Source: Candidatus Latescibacterota bacterium
Lineage (GTDB): Bacteria; Krumholzibacteriota; Krumholzibacteriia; Krumholzibacteriales; WJIX01
Direction of reading: 5' to 3'
Assembly (NCBI GenBank): GCA_030643145.1
Contig: DAOWMJ010000084.1
Location: 1 to 8,546 of the forward strand
DNA length: 8,546 nt
In this document: positions 1 through 5,989 of the stretch, piece after piece
Layout of the letters: each line of letters starts with the position of its first letter
Position numbering within the stretch: the stretch's first letter is position 1
Notes under the pieces: generated by a model
Told to the model about the DNA's origin: nothing
The model's input: only the letters and a program-made list of their open reading frames with translations
Databases searched by the model: none
Made by a program: the position numbers and the translations under genes

Positions 1-1219
1 CAATACATTCAACTCTTAATCCCGATAAATCCCACTCCAATTCATCAAGAAAACTACTGACTGCTGTTTTCCTTAAATCAGAAAGCTTCGTATCTTTACG
101 GCAAGGTAAAAGGTAATGAATTCTATGGGGATATAGGGTTTTCCAAACAACTCCTCCGACAGGGGGCTCAAGATCCCCCTGATGATAAAAGGAAATATGA
201 ATAGCCGCGGCACATTCTTCCACAGCTTCAAATAACTCGCCTACAATATTCCGTTCCTTCAACTCACTCTCAATAATCTTATCAGCCTCCAGCCCATTTG
301 AAATAATAATCTTTTCTATAATATCTTCCGCGCTTCCAAGAGTTTCCTCGTTCCCGCTCTCCAGTCGAACAGCAAGAACCGCTTTTGTTTTGCCTGTGTT
401 GGAAGGAATTCGCTTTTTTGCCGGCGATCCTTCTTTGCCGGGGGGAATTACCCCACCATTCAATTTCCCTTTTTTACAAACAAGGGCAAGGGATTCCGCG
501 TAATATATCGTTTGGGATACAGGTCCTACCTCTAGATTTACTATTGAAGAAAGCTTCTCAAGGACCCTGCCCTTCCCCCCGTAAGTAACAATTCTTGAAT
601 ATTCACAAGCCGGAATCAGCCTGGTAACAATCTTTGTAACAAGTCCACACCTTCCCATTGCTCCATAAACAAACCCTGTTATGTTATAACCTGTCACATC
701 TTTTACTGAATGTGAGCCTGGAGAAATTATTTCTCCCGCAGCGGTTACAATATCGATGGAGAGAATATACTCTCTTAACCCTCCAAAGCCACTCTCAAGA
801 CAGGATACAAATCCATCATCAACCAGTTGCGCCATTGTAATATTATTATAGAGAAGCGTGCCTGTGGGAAAAAGCAAACCTTCTTTCCGGATGGCCTCGT
901 TAAACTCGGACACCCTAACGCCACCATCAACTACCGCGAGCATATCGCTCACTGAAATCTCCATTATTCGTTCGAGATTAACAGGAGATAATACAATTAT
1001 AATCTCTCCCTTTTCCGAAAAAGCCTCTATTTCACACGATTTTTTAATAACTGCCAGTTCCCCATTCCCTATACGGGTAAAATAACCGCTGCTATCCACC
1101 AAAACACTTATATCCCGACCATTTTTCTTCAGCTTCGCACAGACTTCAAAAAAACTCACTGCTTCCGAAATATCGGCCGGATTGTACAAAAACACGCGTT
1201 CTTTATTAACCGTACTCAA
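1..1219 (-). CDS. Divergent GlcD-like FAD-linked oxidase (PCMH-type), 3' end outside window
   Basis: This reading frame stays open for 406 codons from a TTG at 1219 to the left edge, so the C-terminus is missing. It resembles the FAD-binding/oxidase family of glycolate and D-lactate dehydrogenases. Residues 98-121 (VDGGVRVSEFNEAI...LLFPTGT) match the part before the second FAD loop. Residues 144-203 (GFGGLREYILSIDIVTAAGE, then VTGYNITGFVYGAMG, ending VTRLIP) match the end of the FAD domain. The usual glycine-rich FAD loops are degenerate: RGGGT is VDSSGYF (41-47), TIGG...NAGG is TMAQLVDDG (128-136), and GSEGTLG is GAMGRCG (186-192). An in-frame TAG lies directly before the TTG, and a weak GTGGGA sits 5 nt upstream of it. 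A GTG at codon 9 is the alternative start. The gene lies 29 nt behind the AEC permease, probably in one transcript. The family call is fairly secure, but substrate and even FAD binding are not. Confidence 0.72.
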   Translation of the reverse strand, partial: MSTVNKERVFLYNPADISEAVSFFEVCAKLKKNGRDISVLVDSSGYFTRIGNGELAVIKKSCEIEAFSEKGEIIIVLSPVNLERIMEISVSDMLAVVDGGVRVSEFNEAIRKEGLLFPTGTLLYNNITMAQLVDDGFVSCLESGFGGLREYILSIDIVTAAGEIISPGSHSVKDVTGYNITGFVYGAMGRCGLVTKIVTRLIPACEYSRIVTYGGKGRVLEKLSSIVNLEVGPVSQTIYYAESLALVCKKGKLNGGVIPPGKEGSPAKKRIPSNTGKTKAVLAVRLESGNEETLGSAEDIIEKIIISNGLEADKIIESELKERNIVGELFEAVEECAAAIHISFYHQGDLEPPVGGVVWKTLYPHRIHYLLPCRKDTKLSDLRKTAVSSFLDELEWDLSGLRVECI

Positions 1220-1248
1220 CTAATTCCCACTCTTTCTTTGTTTTGACT

Positions 1249-2196
1249 TCAACCCAAATAATTCAGAATCACCGTTATAGTAACTATACTGGCAATAGTT
1301 GACGCAAGAATTCCTACGGTAACTATCTCGGGCCTGCAATCGAATTCTGTCGCGAATACAACAGCATTTACCGCAGTCGGCATCGCCGCTTCAACTATAA
1401 GCACCTTCCTGATTAATGAATCAAAGCCGAAGATTCTTGCAAGAAGAAGCGCTACGACAAAACCCCCTCCTATCTTGATCATAGCGGCTGATACACCCTG
1501 TAACAGTTCTTTTCTTTTTTTCTTGATAATAATTTGCTCTATTTCTTTCCCTGATCCCGCGAATCTTTCATAAATTATCTTCTGAAGCTGCATGCCAAGC
1601 AGGAGAAGGCCAAGTGGTATCGCTGAATGCCCCAGCATATTAATCATCTTCATAAGCGGCTCCGGCGGCAGCTTGCCAAAATGAAGCAACAACTTAGAAA
1701 CTATTATAGCATACAGCATCGGCACCTTAAATACAGTGGCTATTGCTTCAGAGGGTTTCTTCTTCCCCACGCTTGCAATAAATATACCCAGGGTCGACTG
1801 TACCGTCGAAGACCCTGCCACAAAAATGGCCGCGTATACGACCCCCTTCTCTCCAAAAGCCAGCATGCAAACAGGTATACCGTAAAACCCGCTGTTGGAA
1901 AACATGGAAGCAAGTGATATAGCATTTCTTGTAACCCTATTTTCTTTAAATAATAATCCCGTTCCTTGGGCTAGAACCATAAGAACCACAGACAACGTGG
2001 CAACAAAAAACAAAACCTTTAGTAAAATAGAAATCTCTGTGTCATTCCCAGTCATCGCCACAAATATAAGAGCCGGCGTTAACACATATAGTTGAGTACG
2101 CGAGAACACTCTTTCATCTATTTTCCCCAACCTTCTAAGTAGAGCCCCGATAATAATAATAAAAAATATCGGTAGAATTACATTTGTAACTATCAT
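1249..2196 (-). CDS. AEC (auxin efflux carrier) family permease
   Basis: A 315-residue, very hydrophobic protein with the two-half architecture of AEC-family transporters, about ten membrane segments in all. The first half runs from MIVTNVILPIFFIIIIGALL to the conserved SNSGFYGIP (100-108). A basic cytoplasmic loop (about 210-232, KKKRKE) follows, then the second half with PTAVNAVVFATEF (273-285) and a final helix pair ending at residue 315. Family members move organic anions such as malate, malonate or auxin-like acids, but the substrate cannot be read from sequence. I place the start at the ATG at 2196, which has GGGGG at 2205-2209, 8 nt upstream. The TTG at 2211 would add five residues but overlaps that binding site. 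The gene lies beyond the ribosomal-operon terminator and so needs its own promoter or readthrough; I found no convincing promoter. It is followed 29 nt later by the GlcD-like gene, which suggests organic-acid metabolism (inference). Confidence 0.88.
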   Translation of the reverse strand: MIVTNVILPIFFIIIIGALLRRLGKIDERVFSRTQLYVLTPALIFVAMTGNDTEISILLKVLFFVATLSVVLMVLAQGTGLLFKENRVTRNAISLASMFSNSGFYGIPVCMLAFGEKGVVYAAIFVAGSSTVQSTLGIFIASVGKKKPSEAIATVFKVPMLYAIIVSKLLLHFGKLPPEPLMKMINMLGHSAIPLGLLLLGMQLQKIIYERFAGSGKEIEQIIIKKKRKELLQGVSAAMIKIGGGFVVALLLARIFGFDSLIRKVLIVEAAMPTAVNAVVFATEFDCRPEIVTVGILASTIASIVTITVILNYLG

Positions 2197-2357
2197 CGCG
2201 ACAACCCCCAAGCATTAGTCTGCCATAAAGCCTCTAACCCAATTGAAAAATACCATTCTTTACATCATTTCTATCAATTCTGCTCTTCTGCGGACATTTA
2301 CTATCGACACCAAAACAAATTCTTTCCTGAAAATTATCACTCAAAGTTCTAAAGACT

Positions 2358-2383
2358 AAAAAACCACCCCTGAAAAGAGTGGT
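2358..2383 (-). terminator. Rho-independent terminator of the ribosomal-protein operon
   Basis: On the minus strand, ACCACTC (2383-2377) pairs with GGGTGGT (2369-2363), giving a 7-bp stem with one G-T pair and a 7-nt loop TTTTCAG. The U-run continues directly from the stem through 2358 (six T including the last stem base). It lies about 90 nt after the rplQ stop, where the alpha operon normally ends, and separates it from the AEC gene. Confidence 0.85.
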
Positions 2384-2400
2384 CAAAATACTAAATCACA

Positions 2401-2427
2401 TATGAGCAAAAACTTGCTGGCGGCATA
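2401..2427 (-). other. Nested hairpin in the rplQ 3' untranslated region
   Basis: An inner stem AGCAA/TTGCT (2405-2409 with 2414-2418, 4-nt loop) is extended by TATG/CATA (2401-2404 with 2424-2427) across a 5-nt one-sided bulge GGCGG (plus-strand letters). No U-run follows it, so it is not a second terminator. It could protect the mRNA 3' end or be chance. Confidence 0.3.
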
Positions 2428-2472
2428 CTCAACCAAGAAATCCTACAGGGGTTTTCCGACTATTCTTTATAA

Positions 2473-3081
2473 TTACCCTTTTTCTTTCCCTTCTTCCTTA
2501 TCCTCTGTTTTTTTATCATCCTTGTCCGATTGTTCTGTTTTTGTTTCCTCGGAGGGATCCGTGTCCTCAGCAGTTTTCTCAGCCTCCGCTTCTTTTACAG
2601 TTTTCTCAGCTTCCGCCTTTGCCTTTTCTTTGGCTTTCCTCTCCTGGACTACAACAGGATTTTCCGGTACATCAACTTTATGATATTTCTTCATCGATTT
2701 CTTTTTCTTCCCTCGTTTTTTTTCATCAACCTTTAGAAGTTCAAGTAAAGCCATATTGGCATTATCTCCAGGTCGTTTTACAAGCTTCAAAATACGCGTA
2801 TAGCCACCATTTCTATCGACAAAACGAGGACCAATATCATCAAAAAGCTTCCTAAGAACTTCTGATTCCTTTACGGTTTTAGCTACATGTCGTCTCGCTG
2901 TAAGATCTCCGCGCTTAGCGAATGTAATCATCCGCTCCGCCACTCTTCTAGCCTCTTTCGCTTTTGCTGTTGTTGTTCTAATTCTTTCACTCTTAAAAAG
3001 TGATGTTACCATATTACTCAACATCGCTTTCCTATGAGAAGCTGTTCTGTTGAGACTTCTATGATCACGATTATGGCGCAT
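2473..3081 (-). CDS. rplQ: 50S ribosomal protein bL17 with long charged C-terminal tail
   Basis: bL17 is a large-subunit protein near the peptide exit tunnel. Residues 1-119 are the conserved core: MRHNRDHRSLNRTASHRKAML, then the TTTAKAKEARRVAE helix, then GGYTRILKLVKRPGDNANMALLEL. The total of 202 residues compares with about 116-127 in compact members; residues 120-202 are an added low-complexity tail. The tail starts very basic (121-135, KKRGKKKKSMKKYHK) and turns into Lys/Glu/Asp/Thr-rich, probably disordered sequence with a tandem 9-residue repeat (156-164 and 165-173). The ATG shares one base with the rpoA stop (TAATG), and a GAGGA lies 9 nt upstream inside rpoA, so translation is probably coupled. 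This is the last gene before the terminator. The identity is certain; the role of the tail is unknown, although tails on bL17 occur in other phyla. Confidence 0.97.
   Translation of the reverse strand: MRHNRDHRSLNRTASHRKAMLSNMVTSLFKSERIRTTTAKAKEARRVAERMITFAKRGDLTARRHVAKTVKESEVLRKLFDDIGPRFVDRNGGYTRILKLVKRPGDNANMALLELLKVDEKKRGKKKKSMKKYHKVDVPENPVVVQERKAKEKAKAEAEKTVKEAEAEKTAEDTDPSEETKTEQSDKDDKKTEDKEEGKEKG
2571..2624 (-). repeat. 27-bp tandem duplication in the rplQ tail
   Basis: Two adjacent units (2571-2597 and 2598-2624) share CAGTTTTCTCAGC and most of the following bases on the plus strand. They encode AEAEKTVKE and AEAEKTAED in bL17. The period keeps the reading frame and the differences are mostly small, consistent with slippage or unequal recombination extending the tail. 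Confidence 0.75.
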
Positions 3082-4085
3082 TACTTCTTCTCCTCTTTCT
3101 CTGTTTCATCATTATCCATAATACTTTTTACGTCCATCCCGAGATGAAGATTCATTCCATCCAGAATATCTGCGATTTCTCTTAAACTCTTGCGTCCAAA
3201 ATTACGGTACTTAAGCATTTCACTTTCTGATTTTACAACCATTTCCCCAAGGGTCTCTATTTTGGCTGCTTTAAGACAGTTCGAAGACCTAACCGACAAT
3301 TCAAGTTCTTCAACACTTCTGTTAAATAATTCTCTCATCTTTATCAGTTCCTTATCGACCTCCTCAATTTCTTCTTCTTCAAATGGTTCTTCATCAAAAT
3401 GTATAAAGAGAAGGAGATGATCTTTTAGAATCTTTGACGCGAACCCAAGAGCATCCTTAGGATTGACGCTTCCGTCAGTATGAATATCAAGTGTAAGTTT
3501 ATCAAAATCAATTTTCTGCCCAACCCGCGTATCCTTAACTTCATAATTAACCTTAACAATTGGACTGAAAGTGGCATCCATTGGAATAAGACCCACCTCA
3601 TACTCGTCAAGGTTGTGGGAATCTGAAGAAACATACCCACGTCCATGTCCGATTAAAACCTCAATTTTCAGCTTGATTTCTTCCGTGACAGTAGCAATCA
3701 GAAGATCCTTGTTAAGAATCTCAATATCGCCATCCTCCTTAAAATCAGCTGCTGTAATTTCTCCCTTTTTCTTCGTTTCCAGAACGAGAAATTTTGGTTC
3801 GTCACAGTGCATAACACATATTAATTGTTTCAGGTTAAGAACAATATCCGTAACATCCTCTTTAACCCCTTTAATTGTATCAAACTCATGCAGAACTCCA
3901 TCAATTTTTACAGCTATTACAGCCGCTCCCTGAATAGAAGAAAGCAGGGTTCGCCGAAGGGCATTTCCAATAGTATACCCAAAGCCTCTCTCGAAGGGCT
4001 CAATCTTAAATCTACCGAAAGTCGAAGTTGAAATCGATTCGTCTATTTCAACTTCCTTCGGCATTAAAAGGTTACGCCATTTCAT
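3081..4085 (-). CDS. rpoA: DNA-directed RNA polymerase subunit alpha
   Basis: The alpha subunit dimerises to nucleate RNA polymerase assembly, and its C-terminal domain contacts UP elements and activators. At 334 residues it is full length. The N-terminal domain carries the dimer/assembly signature GRFKIEPFERGFGYTIGNAL, followed by RRTLLSSIQG (residues 24-53). A strongly acidic linker lies at about 231-246 (DEEPFEEEEIEEVDKE). The C-terminal domain (about 258-320) retains VRSSNCLK, in which Arg266 matches the DNA-contacting Arg265 of E. coli, plus NFGRKSLREI (295-304). The ATG at 4085 has AAGGAGG at 4095-4101, 9 nt away. An internal ATG at residue 8 gives the more usual MPKEVE start, but the strong site favours the upstream one. 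Spacing from rpsD is 78 nt, and the stop overlaps the rplQ start. Confidence 0.98.
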   Translation of the reverse strand: MKWRNLLMPKEVEIDESISTSTFGRFKIEPFERGFGYTIGNALRRTLLSSIQGAAVIAVKIDGVLHEFDTIKGVKEDVTDIVLNLKQLICVMHCDEPKFLVLETKKKGEITAADFKEDGDIEILNKDLLIATVTEEIKLKIEVLIGHGRGYVSSDSHNLDEYEVGLIPMDATFSPIVKVNYEVKDTRVGQKIDFDKLTLDIHTDGSVNPKDALGFASKILKDHLLLFIHFDEEPFEEEEIEEVDKELIKMRELFNRSVEELELSVRSSNCLKAAKIETLGEMVVKSESEMLKYRNFGRKSLREIADILDGMNLHLGMDVKSIMDNDETEKEEKK

Positions 4086-4163
4086 TTAAATATTCCTCCT
4101 TGAAGGGCATGCGAGCACACCTTCGTCTGTTCGCAAGCAACTATGCAAAAATCCAACACAAAA

Positions 4164-4793
4164 TTACTTCGAATACAATTCCACAATCAAATTTTCAGAG
4201 ATAGGTACCGGGATAATATCTCTCGTGGGTTCCTCTACATAGACGCCCTCTTTTTTGCTCACATCGACCGAAATATACGGAACCATCTCTCTACTCCCGG
4301 ATGTTTTCAGAGATTCATCAATTACTAGCATATTTCTGCTTTTCTTTCTTGGGGCGATCCTGTCACCAACTTTTACCTGATAAGAAGGTATGTTGACTTT
4401 CTTCCCGTTCACTTCTATGTGATTGTGAAGCACAAGTTGTCTTGCCATCGCCCGCGATGGAGAAAAGCCCATTCTATAAACAAGATTGTCCAGTCTGGTC
4501 TCCAGTAATATTAACAGATTATCTCCTGTAACACCCTTCATGCTGTCAGCTTTCTTGAAATAATTATGAAACTTGCGCTCAAGAAGCTGATAGAGCCGGC
4601 GTAACTTTTGCTTTTCTCTAAGTTGGAGTCTATAGTTACTCCTGCGTCTATATCTCATTCGTCCATGCTCTCCGGGAGGATAATTCCTCTTTTCAAGAGC
4701 ACAACGATCCGAGTAACAACGGTCCCCTTTCAGAAAGAGCTTTGTTCCCTCTCTCCTGCATAGTTTGCATTTGGGGCCAGTATACCTTGCCAT
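4164..4793 (-). CDS. rpsD: 30S ribosomal protein uS4, zinc-binding (C+) form
   Basis: uS4 is a primary 16S rRNA binder that nucleates assembly of the 30S body; in several bacteria it also represses its own operon. It has 209 residues, the usual length. The N-terminus has CKLC...CYSDRC, with Cys9, Cys12, Cys26 and Cys31 forming the zinc site of the C+ form. Then come NYPPGEHGRMRYRR (37-50) and the S4 RNA-binding domain (about 98-160: RLDNLVYRMGF, SPSRAMARQLVLHNHIEVNG). The C-terminus ends ISENLIVELYSK. The ATG has GGGAGG at 4803-4808, 9 nt upstream. An out-of-frame ATG lies 7 nt upstream of the true start but does not yield the conserved MARYTGPKCK. The 152-nt spacer before it is long for this operon and may be regulatory. 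Confidence 0.98.
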   Translation of the reverse strand: MARYTGPKCKLCRREGTKLFLKGDRCYSDRCALEKRNYPPGEHGRMRYRRRSNYRLQLREKQKLRRLYQLLERKFHNYFKKADSMKGVTGDNLLILLETRLDNLVYRMGFSPSRAMARQLVLHNHIEVNGKKVNIPSYQVKVGDRIAPRKKSRNMLVIDESLKTSGSREMVPYISVDVSKKEGVYVEEPTRDIIPVPISENLIVELYSK

Positions 4794-4945
4794 TTAACAT
4801 TACCTCCCTAAACTTCAATCCGTGCATATCTACAAATTACTCATACTTTACTTGAACACTGTTTTCAATCCGATAGATCTAAAGGCAAACTCCTGTTTAT
4901 TCTCCCGTAAACTAACAAACGGAATACAATATTCTTTTTAGGTTA
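4794..4945 (-). promoter_or_regulatory. Long rpsD leader: candidate internal promoter or S4 control region
   Basis: This 152-nt spacer between rpsK and rpsD is the longest inside the operon. On the minus strand it contains TTGAAA (4868-4863), a 17-nt spacer and TATGAG (4845-4840), a weak sigma70-like pair whose -10 lacks the final T. An imperfect inverted repeat TTGAA/TTCAA (4852-4868) overlaps that -35. CGGATTGAA occurs twice exactly 50 nt apart (4872-4864 and 4822-4814), the second copy just before the Shine-Dalgarno. uS4 autoregulation through mRNA leaders is known in E. coli and Bacillus; its presence here is inference. Confidence 0.3.
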
Positions 4946-4948
4946 TTA
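4943..4948 (-). other. rpsK: Tandem TAA TAA stop codons of rpsK
   Basis: The rpsK frame ends ATG TAA TAA, with the first stop at 4948-4946 and the second directly after it at 4945-4943. Double stops are common after highly expressed genes and limit readthrough. Confidence 0.8.
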
Positions 4949-5347
4949 CATTCTTCTACGTTTCTTAAGACGTACCCCATTATGAGGAATGGGAGTACAA
5001 TCTCTAATGCCACTGACATTTAGACCAGCCGCCCTAAGTGAACGAATAGCTGGTTCTCTGCCGGGCCCGGGGCCCTTAACCCAGACTTCCACTTTCTTCA
5101 TACCCAAACTCACAACTTCACGAGTGACGTCCTGAGCAGTTTGCTGCGCGGCAAAAGGAGTACTTTTCCGGGATCCCTTGAATCCAAGCTTCCCCGGACT
5201 AGACCATTTTATAACATTCCCATCAAGATCCGTAATAGTTATTATCGTATTATTAAATGTAGATTTAATATGAGCTATTCCTGCCACATCTACCTTTTTC
5301 TTCTTTTTTACCTTCTGTTGCTTCTTGACTTTTTTAGGTTTGGCCAA
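4946..5347 (-). CDS. rpsK: 30S ribosomal protein uS11 (TTG start)
   Basis: uS11 sits on the 30S platform near the E site and contacts the mRNA path. It has 133 residues, slightly longer than usual because of a Lys-rich N-terminus (2-18). Conserved blocks are AHIKSTFNNTIITITDLDGN (25-44), WSSPGKLGFKGSRKSTPFAAQ, WVKGPGPGREPAIRSLRAAGL, and IRDCTPIPHNG (114-124). The C-terminus reads VRLKKRRRM in place of the common CRPPKRRRV, a small divergence. The start must be the TTG at 5347: an in-frame TAG lies 15 nt upstream, no ATG lies between, and AAGGAGG (5355-5361) is 7 nt away. It lies 50 nt behind rpsM. Confidence 0.97.
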   Translation of the reverse strand: MAKPKKVKKQQKVKKKKKVDVAGIAHIKSTFNNTIITITDLDGNVIKWSSPGKLGFKGSRKSTPFAAQQTAQDVTREVVSLGMKKVEVWVKGPGPGREPAIRSLRAAGLNVSGIRDCTPIPHNGVRLKKRRRM

Positions 5348-5354
5348 CTGACAA

Positions 5355-5361
5355 CCTCCTT
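5355..5361 (-). promoter_or_regulatory. rpsK: Shine-Dalgarno that fixes the TTG start of rpsK
   Basis: AAGGAGG on the minus strand with a 7-nt spacer to TTG at 5347. Its near-perfect anti-SD match explains how a weak start codon can serve an abundant ribosomal protein. Confidence 0.85.
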
Positions 5362-5365
5362 TCTA

Positions 5366-5393
5366 CACTAAATATTGTTTATATCACTAAATA
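5366..5393. repeat. Direct repeat of CACTAAATA in the rpsM-rpsK spacer
   Basis: CACTAAATA occurs at 5366-5374 and 5385-5393 (plus strand), 19 nt apart start to start, in a very AT-rich 50-nt spacer. It may be chance given the base composition. Confidence 0.35.
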
Positions 5394-5397
5394 ATAT

Positions 5398-5766
5398 TTA
5401 TTTTTTCTTCGCGCCCGGACGATGCCGGGGACCTTTACGAGTACGAGCATTTGTATGCGTTCTCTGGCCATTAACAGGCAATCCTGCCCTGTGCCTCAGT
5501 CCACGATATGCTCCGATATCCATTAATCGCTTAATCCCTCGCGTAACCTCACTTCGCAAAGCGCCCTCGATCTTATATTCATTTTCAATAATGTCCCTGA
5601 TCTTAACGGTCTGATCCTCTCTGAGGTCTTTCGTTTTTACCTCAAAGGCAACATCAGCTTTTTCAAGAATCTTCTTCGCGCTAGAGACACCAATTCCGTG
5701 AATATAAGTTAAAGCAATTACAATATGCTTTCCATCCGGTATATCAACTCCGGCTATACGCGCCAC
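5398..5766 (-). CDS. rpsM: 30S ribosomal protein uS13 (GTG start)
   Basis: uS13 is in the 30S head and forms inter-subunit bridges and contacts with P-site tRNA. It has 122 residues, the normal length. Visible signatures are MARIAGVDIP (1-10), the helix-hairpin-helix YIHGIG (21-26) followed by SAKKILEK, and the conserved block GAYRGLRHRAGLPVNGQRT (85-103) followed by HTNARTRKGPR (104-114). The basic tail (RPGAKKK) reaches toward tRNA in known ribosomes. The start is GTG at 5766, giving MARIAG exactly. AAAGGAG at 5774-5780 is 7 nt upstream and no in-frame ATG lies between. It sits 39 nt behind rpmJ and 50 nt ahead of rpsK, in the usual order. Confidence 0.98.
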   Translation of the reverse strand: MARIAGVDIPDGKHIVIALTYIHGIGVSSAKKILEKADVAFEVKTKDLREDQTVKIRDIIENEYKIEGALRSEVTRGIKRLMDIGAYRGLRHRAGLPVNGQRTHTNARTRKGPRHRPGAKKK

Positions 5767-5805
5767 AAATATACTCCTTTCATCTCTCTCTTGCTTTTTT
5801 TATCT

Positions 5806-5919
5806 TTATCCTTGACGCTGCTTATGCTTCGGATCCCTGCAAATAACTCTAAGGACACCTTTACGTCGGATAATCTTACAATTCGAACATATTTTCTTCA
5901 CTGAACTTCTTACCTTCAT
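5806..5919 (-). CDS. rpmJ: 50S ribosomal protein bL36, zinc-binding form
   Basis: A 37-codon gene, MKVRSSVKKICSNCKIIRRK followed by GVLRVICRDPKHKQRQG, the standard bL36 length. Cys11, Cys14, Cys27 and His32 form the zinc ribbon of the C+ type. bL36 is the smallest large-subunit protein, bound to 23S rRNA near the GTPase-associated region, and its position between infA and rpsM is the classical one. The ATG at 5919 has GGGAAG at 5926-5931 with a 6-nt spacer, and the stop is TAA. The spacer to infA is 68 nt and contains a hairpin and a palindrome. The identity is certain. Confidence 0.98.
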   Translation of the reverse strand: MKVRSSVKKICSNCKIIRRKGVLRVICRDPKHKQRQG

Positions 5920-5947
5920 TTTTTTCTTCCCTTTTTATTCCGCGTAA

Positions 5948-5967
5948 TTTACCGGCTCCCCGGCAAA
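5948..5967 (-). other. GC-rich hairpin between infA and rpmJ
   Basis: On the minus strand, TTTGCCGG (5967-5960) pairs with CCGGTAAA (5955-5948), an 8-bp stem with one G-T pair, closing a GGAG tetraloop. No U-run follows (TTACGCGG), so it is not an intrinsic terminator. It could be an RNA-processing site, a pause site, or a structure influencing rpmJ translation about 30 nt downstream. Confidence 0.5.
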
Positions 5968-5975
5968 CAATCAAA

Positions 5976-5989
5976 GATAATTAATTATC
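5976..5989. repeat. Perfect 14-bp palindrome at the infA stop codon
   Basis: GATAATTAATTATC equals its own reverse complement and overlaps the infA TGA (5990-5988). It lies 8 bp from the hairpin at 5948-5967. As DNA it has the form of a dimeric regulator site; as RNA it could only form a weak A/U hairpin. Confidence 0.5.

Larger units (their letters stand above)
2197..2472 (-). other. Intergenic region between rplQ and the AEC gene
   Basis: About 275 nt without a gene. Read on the minus strand it holds, in order, a small nested hairpin (2401-2427), the operon terminator (2358-2383), an AT-rich stretch that should carry the AEC promoter, and the AEC ribosome binding site (2205-2209). I looked for -35/-10 pairs with 16-18 nt spacing and found only poor matches, for example GATAAT with no acceptable -35. 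There is no tRNA, no riboswitch I can recognise, and no small ORF with a good binding site on either strand. Confidence 0.6.

Noticed and set aside
385..1085. Plus-strand open frames opposite the GlcD-like gene
   Set aside because: They have no recognisable family, no good ribosome binding sites, and lie wholly opposite a longer minus-strand frame with clear homology.
1627..2095. Plus-strand open frames of 96 and 66 codons, and a minus-strand 61-codon frame, inside the AEC gene
   Set aside because: Low-complexity or arbitrary composition, no upstream Shine-Dalgarno, fully embedded in a conserved permease gene.
2196..2211. TTG at 2211 as start of the AEC permease
   Set aside because: It overlaps the GGGGG binding site that is correctly spaced for the ATG at 2196, and the added residues are not part of the family N-terminus.
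2212..2357. Promoter for the AEC gene
   Set aside because: Only isolated -10-like hexamers (for example GATAAT) were found, without a matching -35 or extended -10 element, so no specific site is claimed.
2402..2855. Ser/Phe-rich plus-strand frames opposite rplQ that look like membrane proteins
   Set aside because: They are the antisense reading of the Lys/Glu-rich bL17 tail, which yields Phe/Ser/Leu-rich pseudo-proteins.
3571..3933. 120-codon plus-strand frame opposite rpoA
   Set aside because: No homology recognised, and rpoA is complete and intact on the other strand.
5948..5967. Hairpin between infA and rpmJ as an intrinsic terminator
   Set aside because: No U-run follows the stem in either orientation, and terminating here would cut off essential downstream genes.
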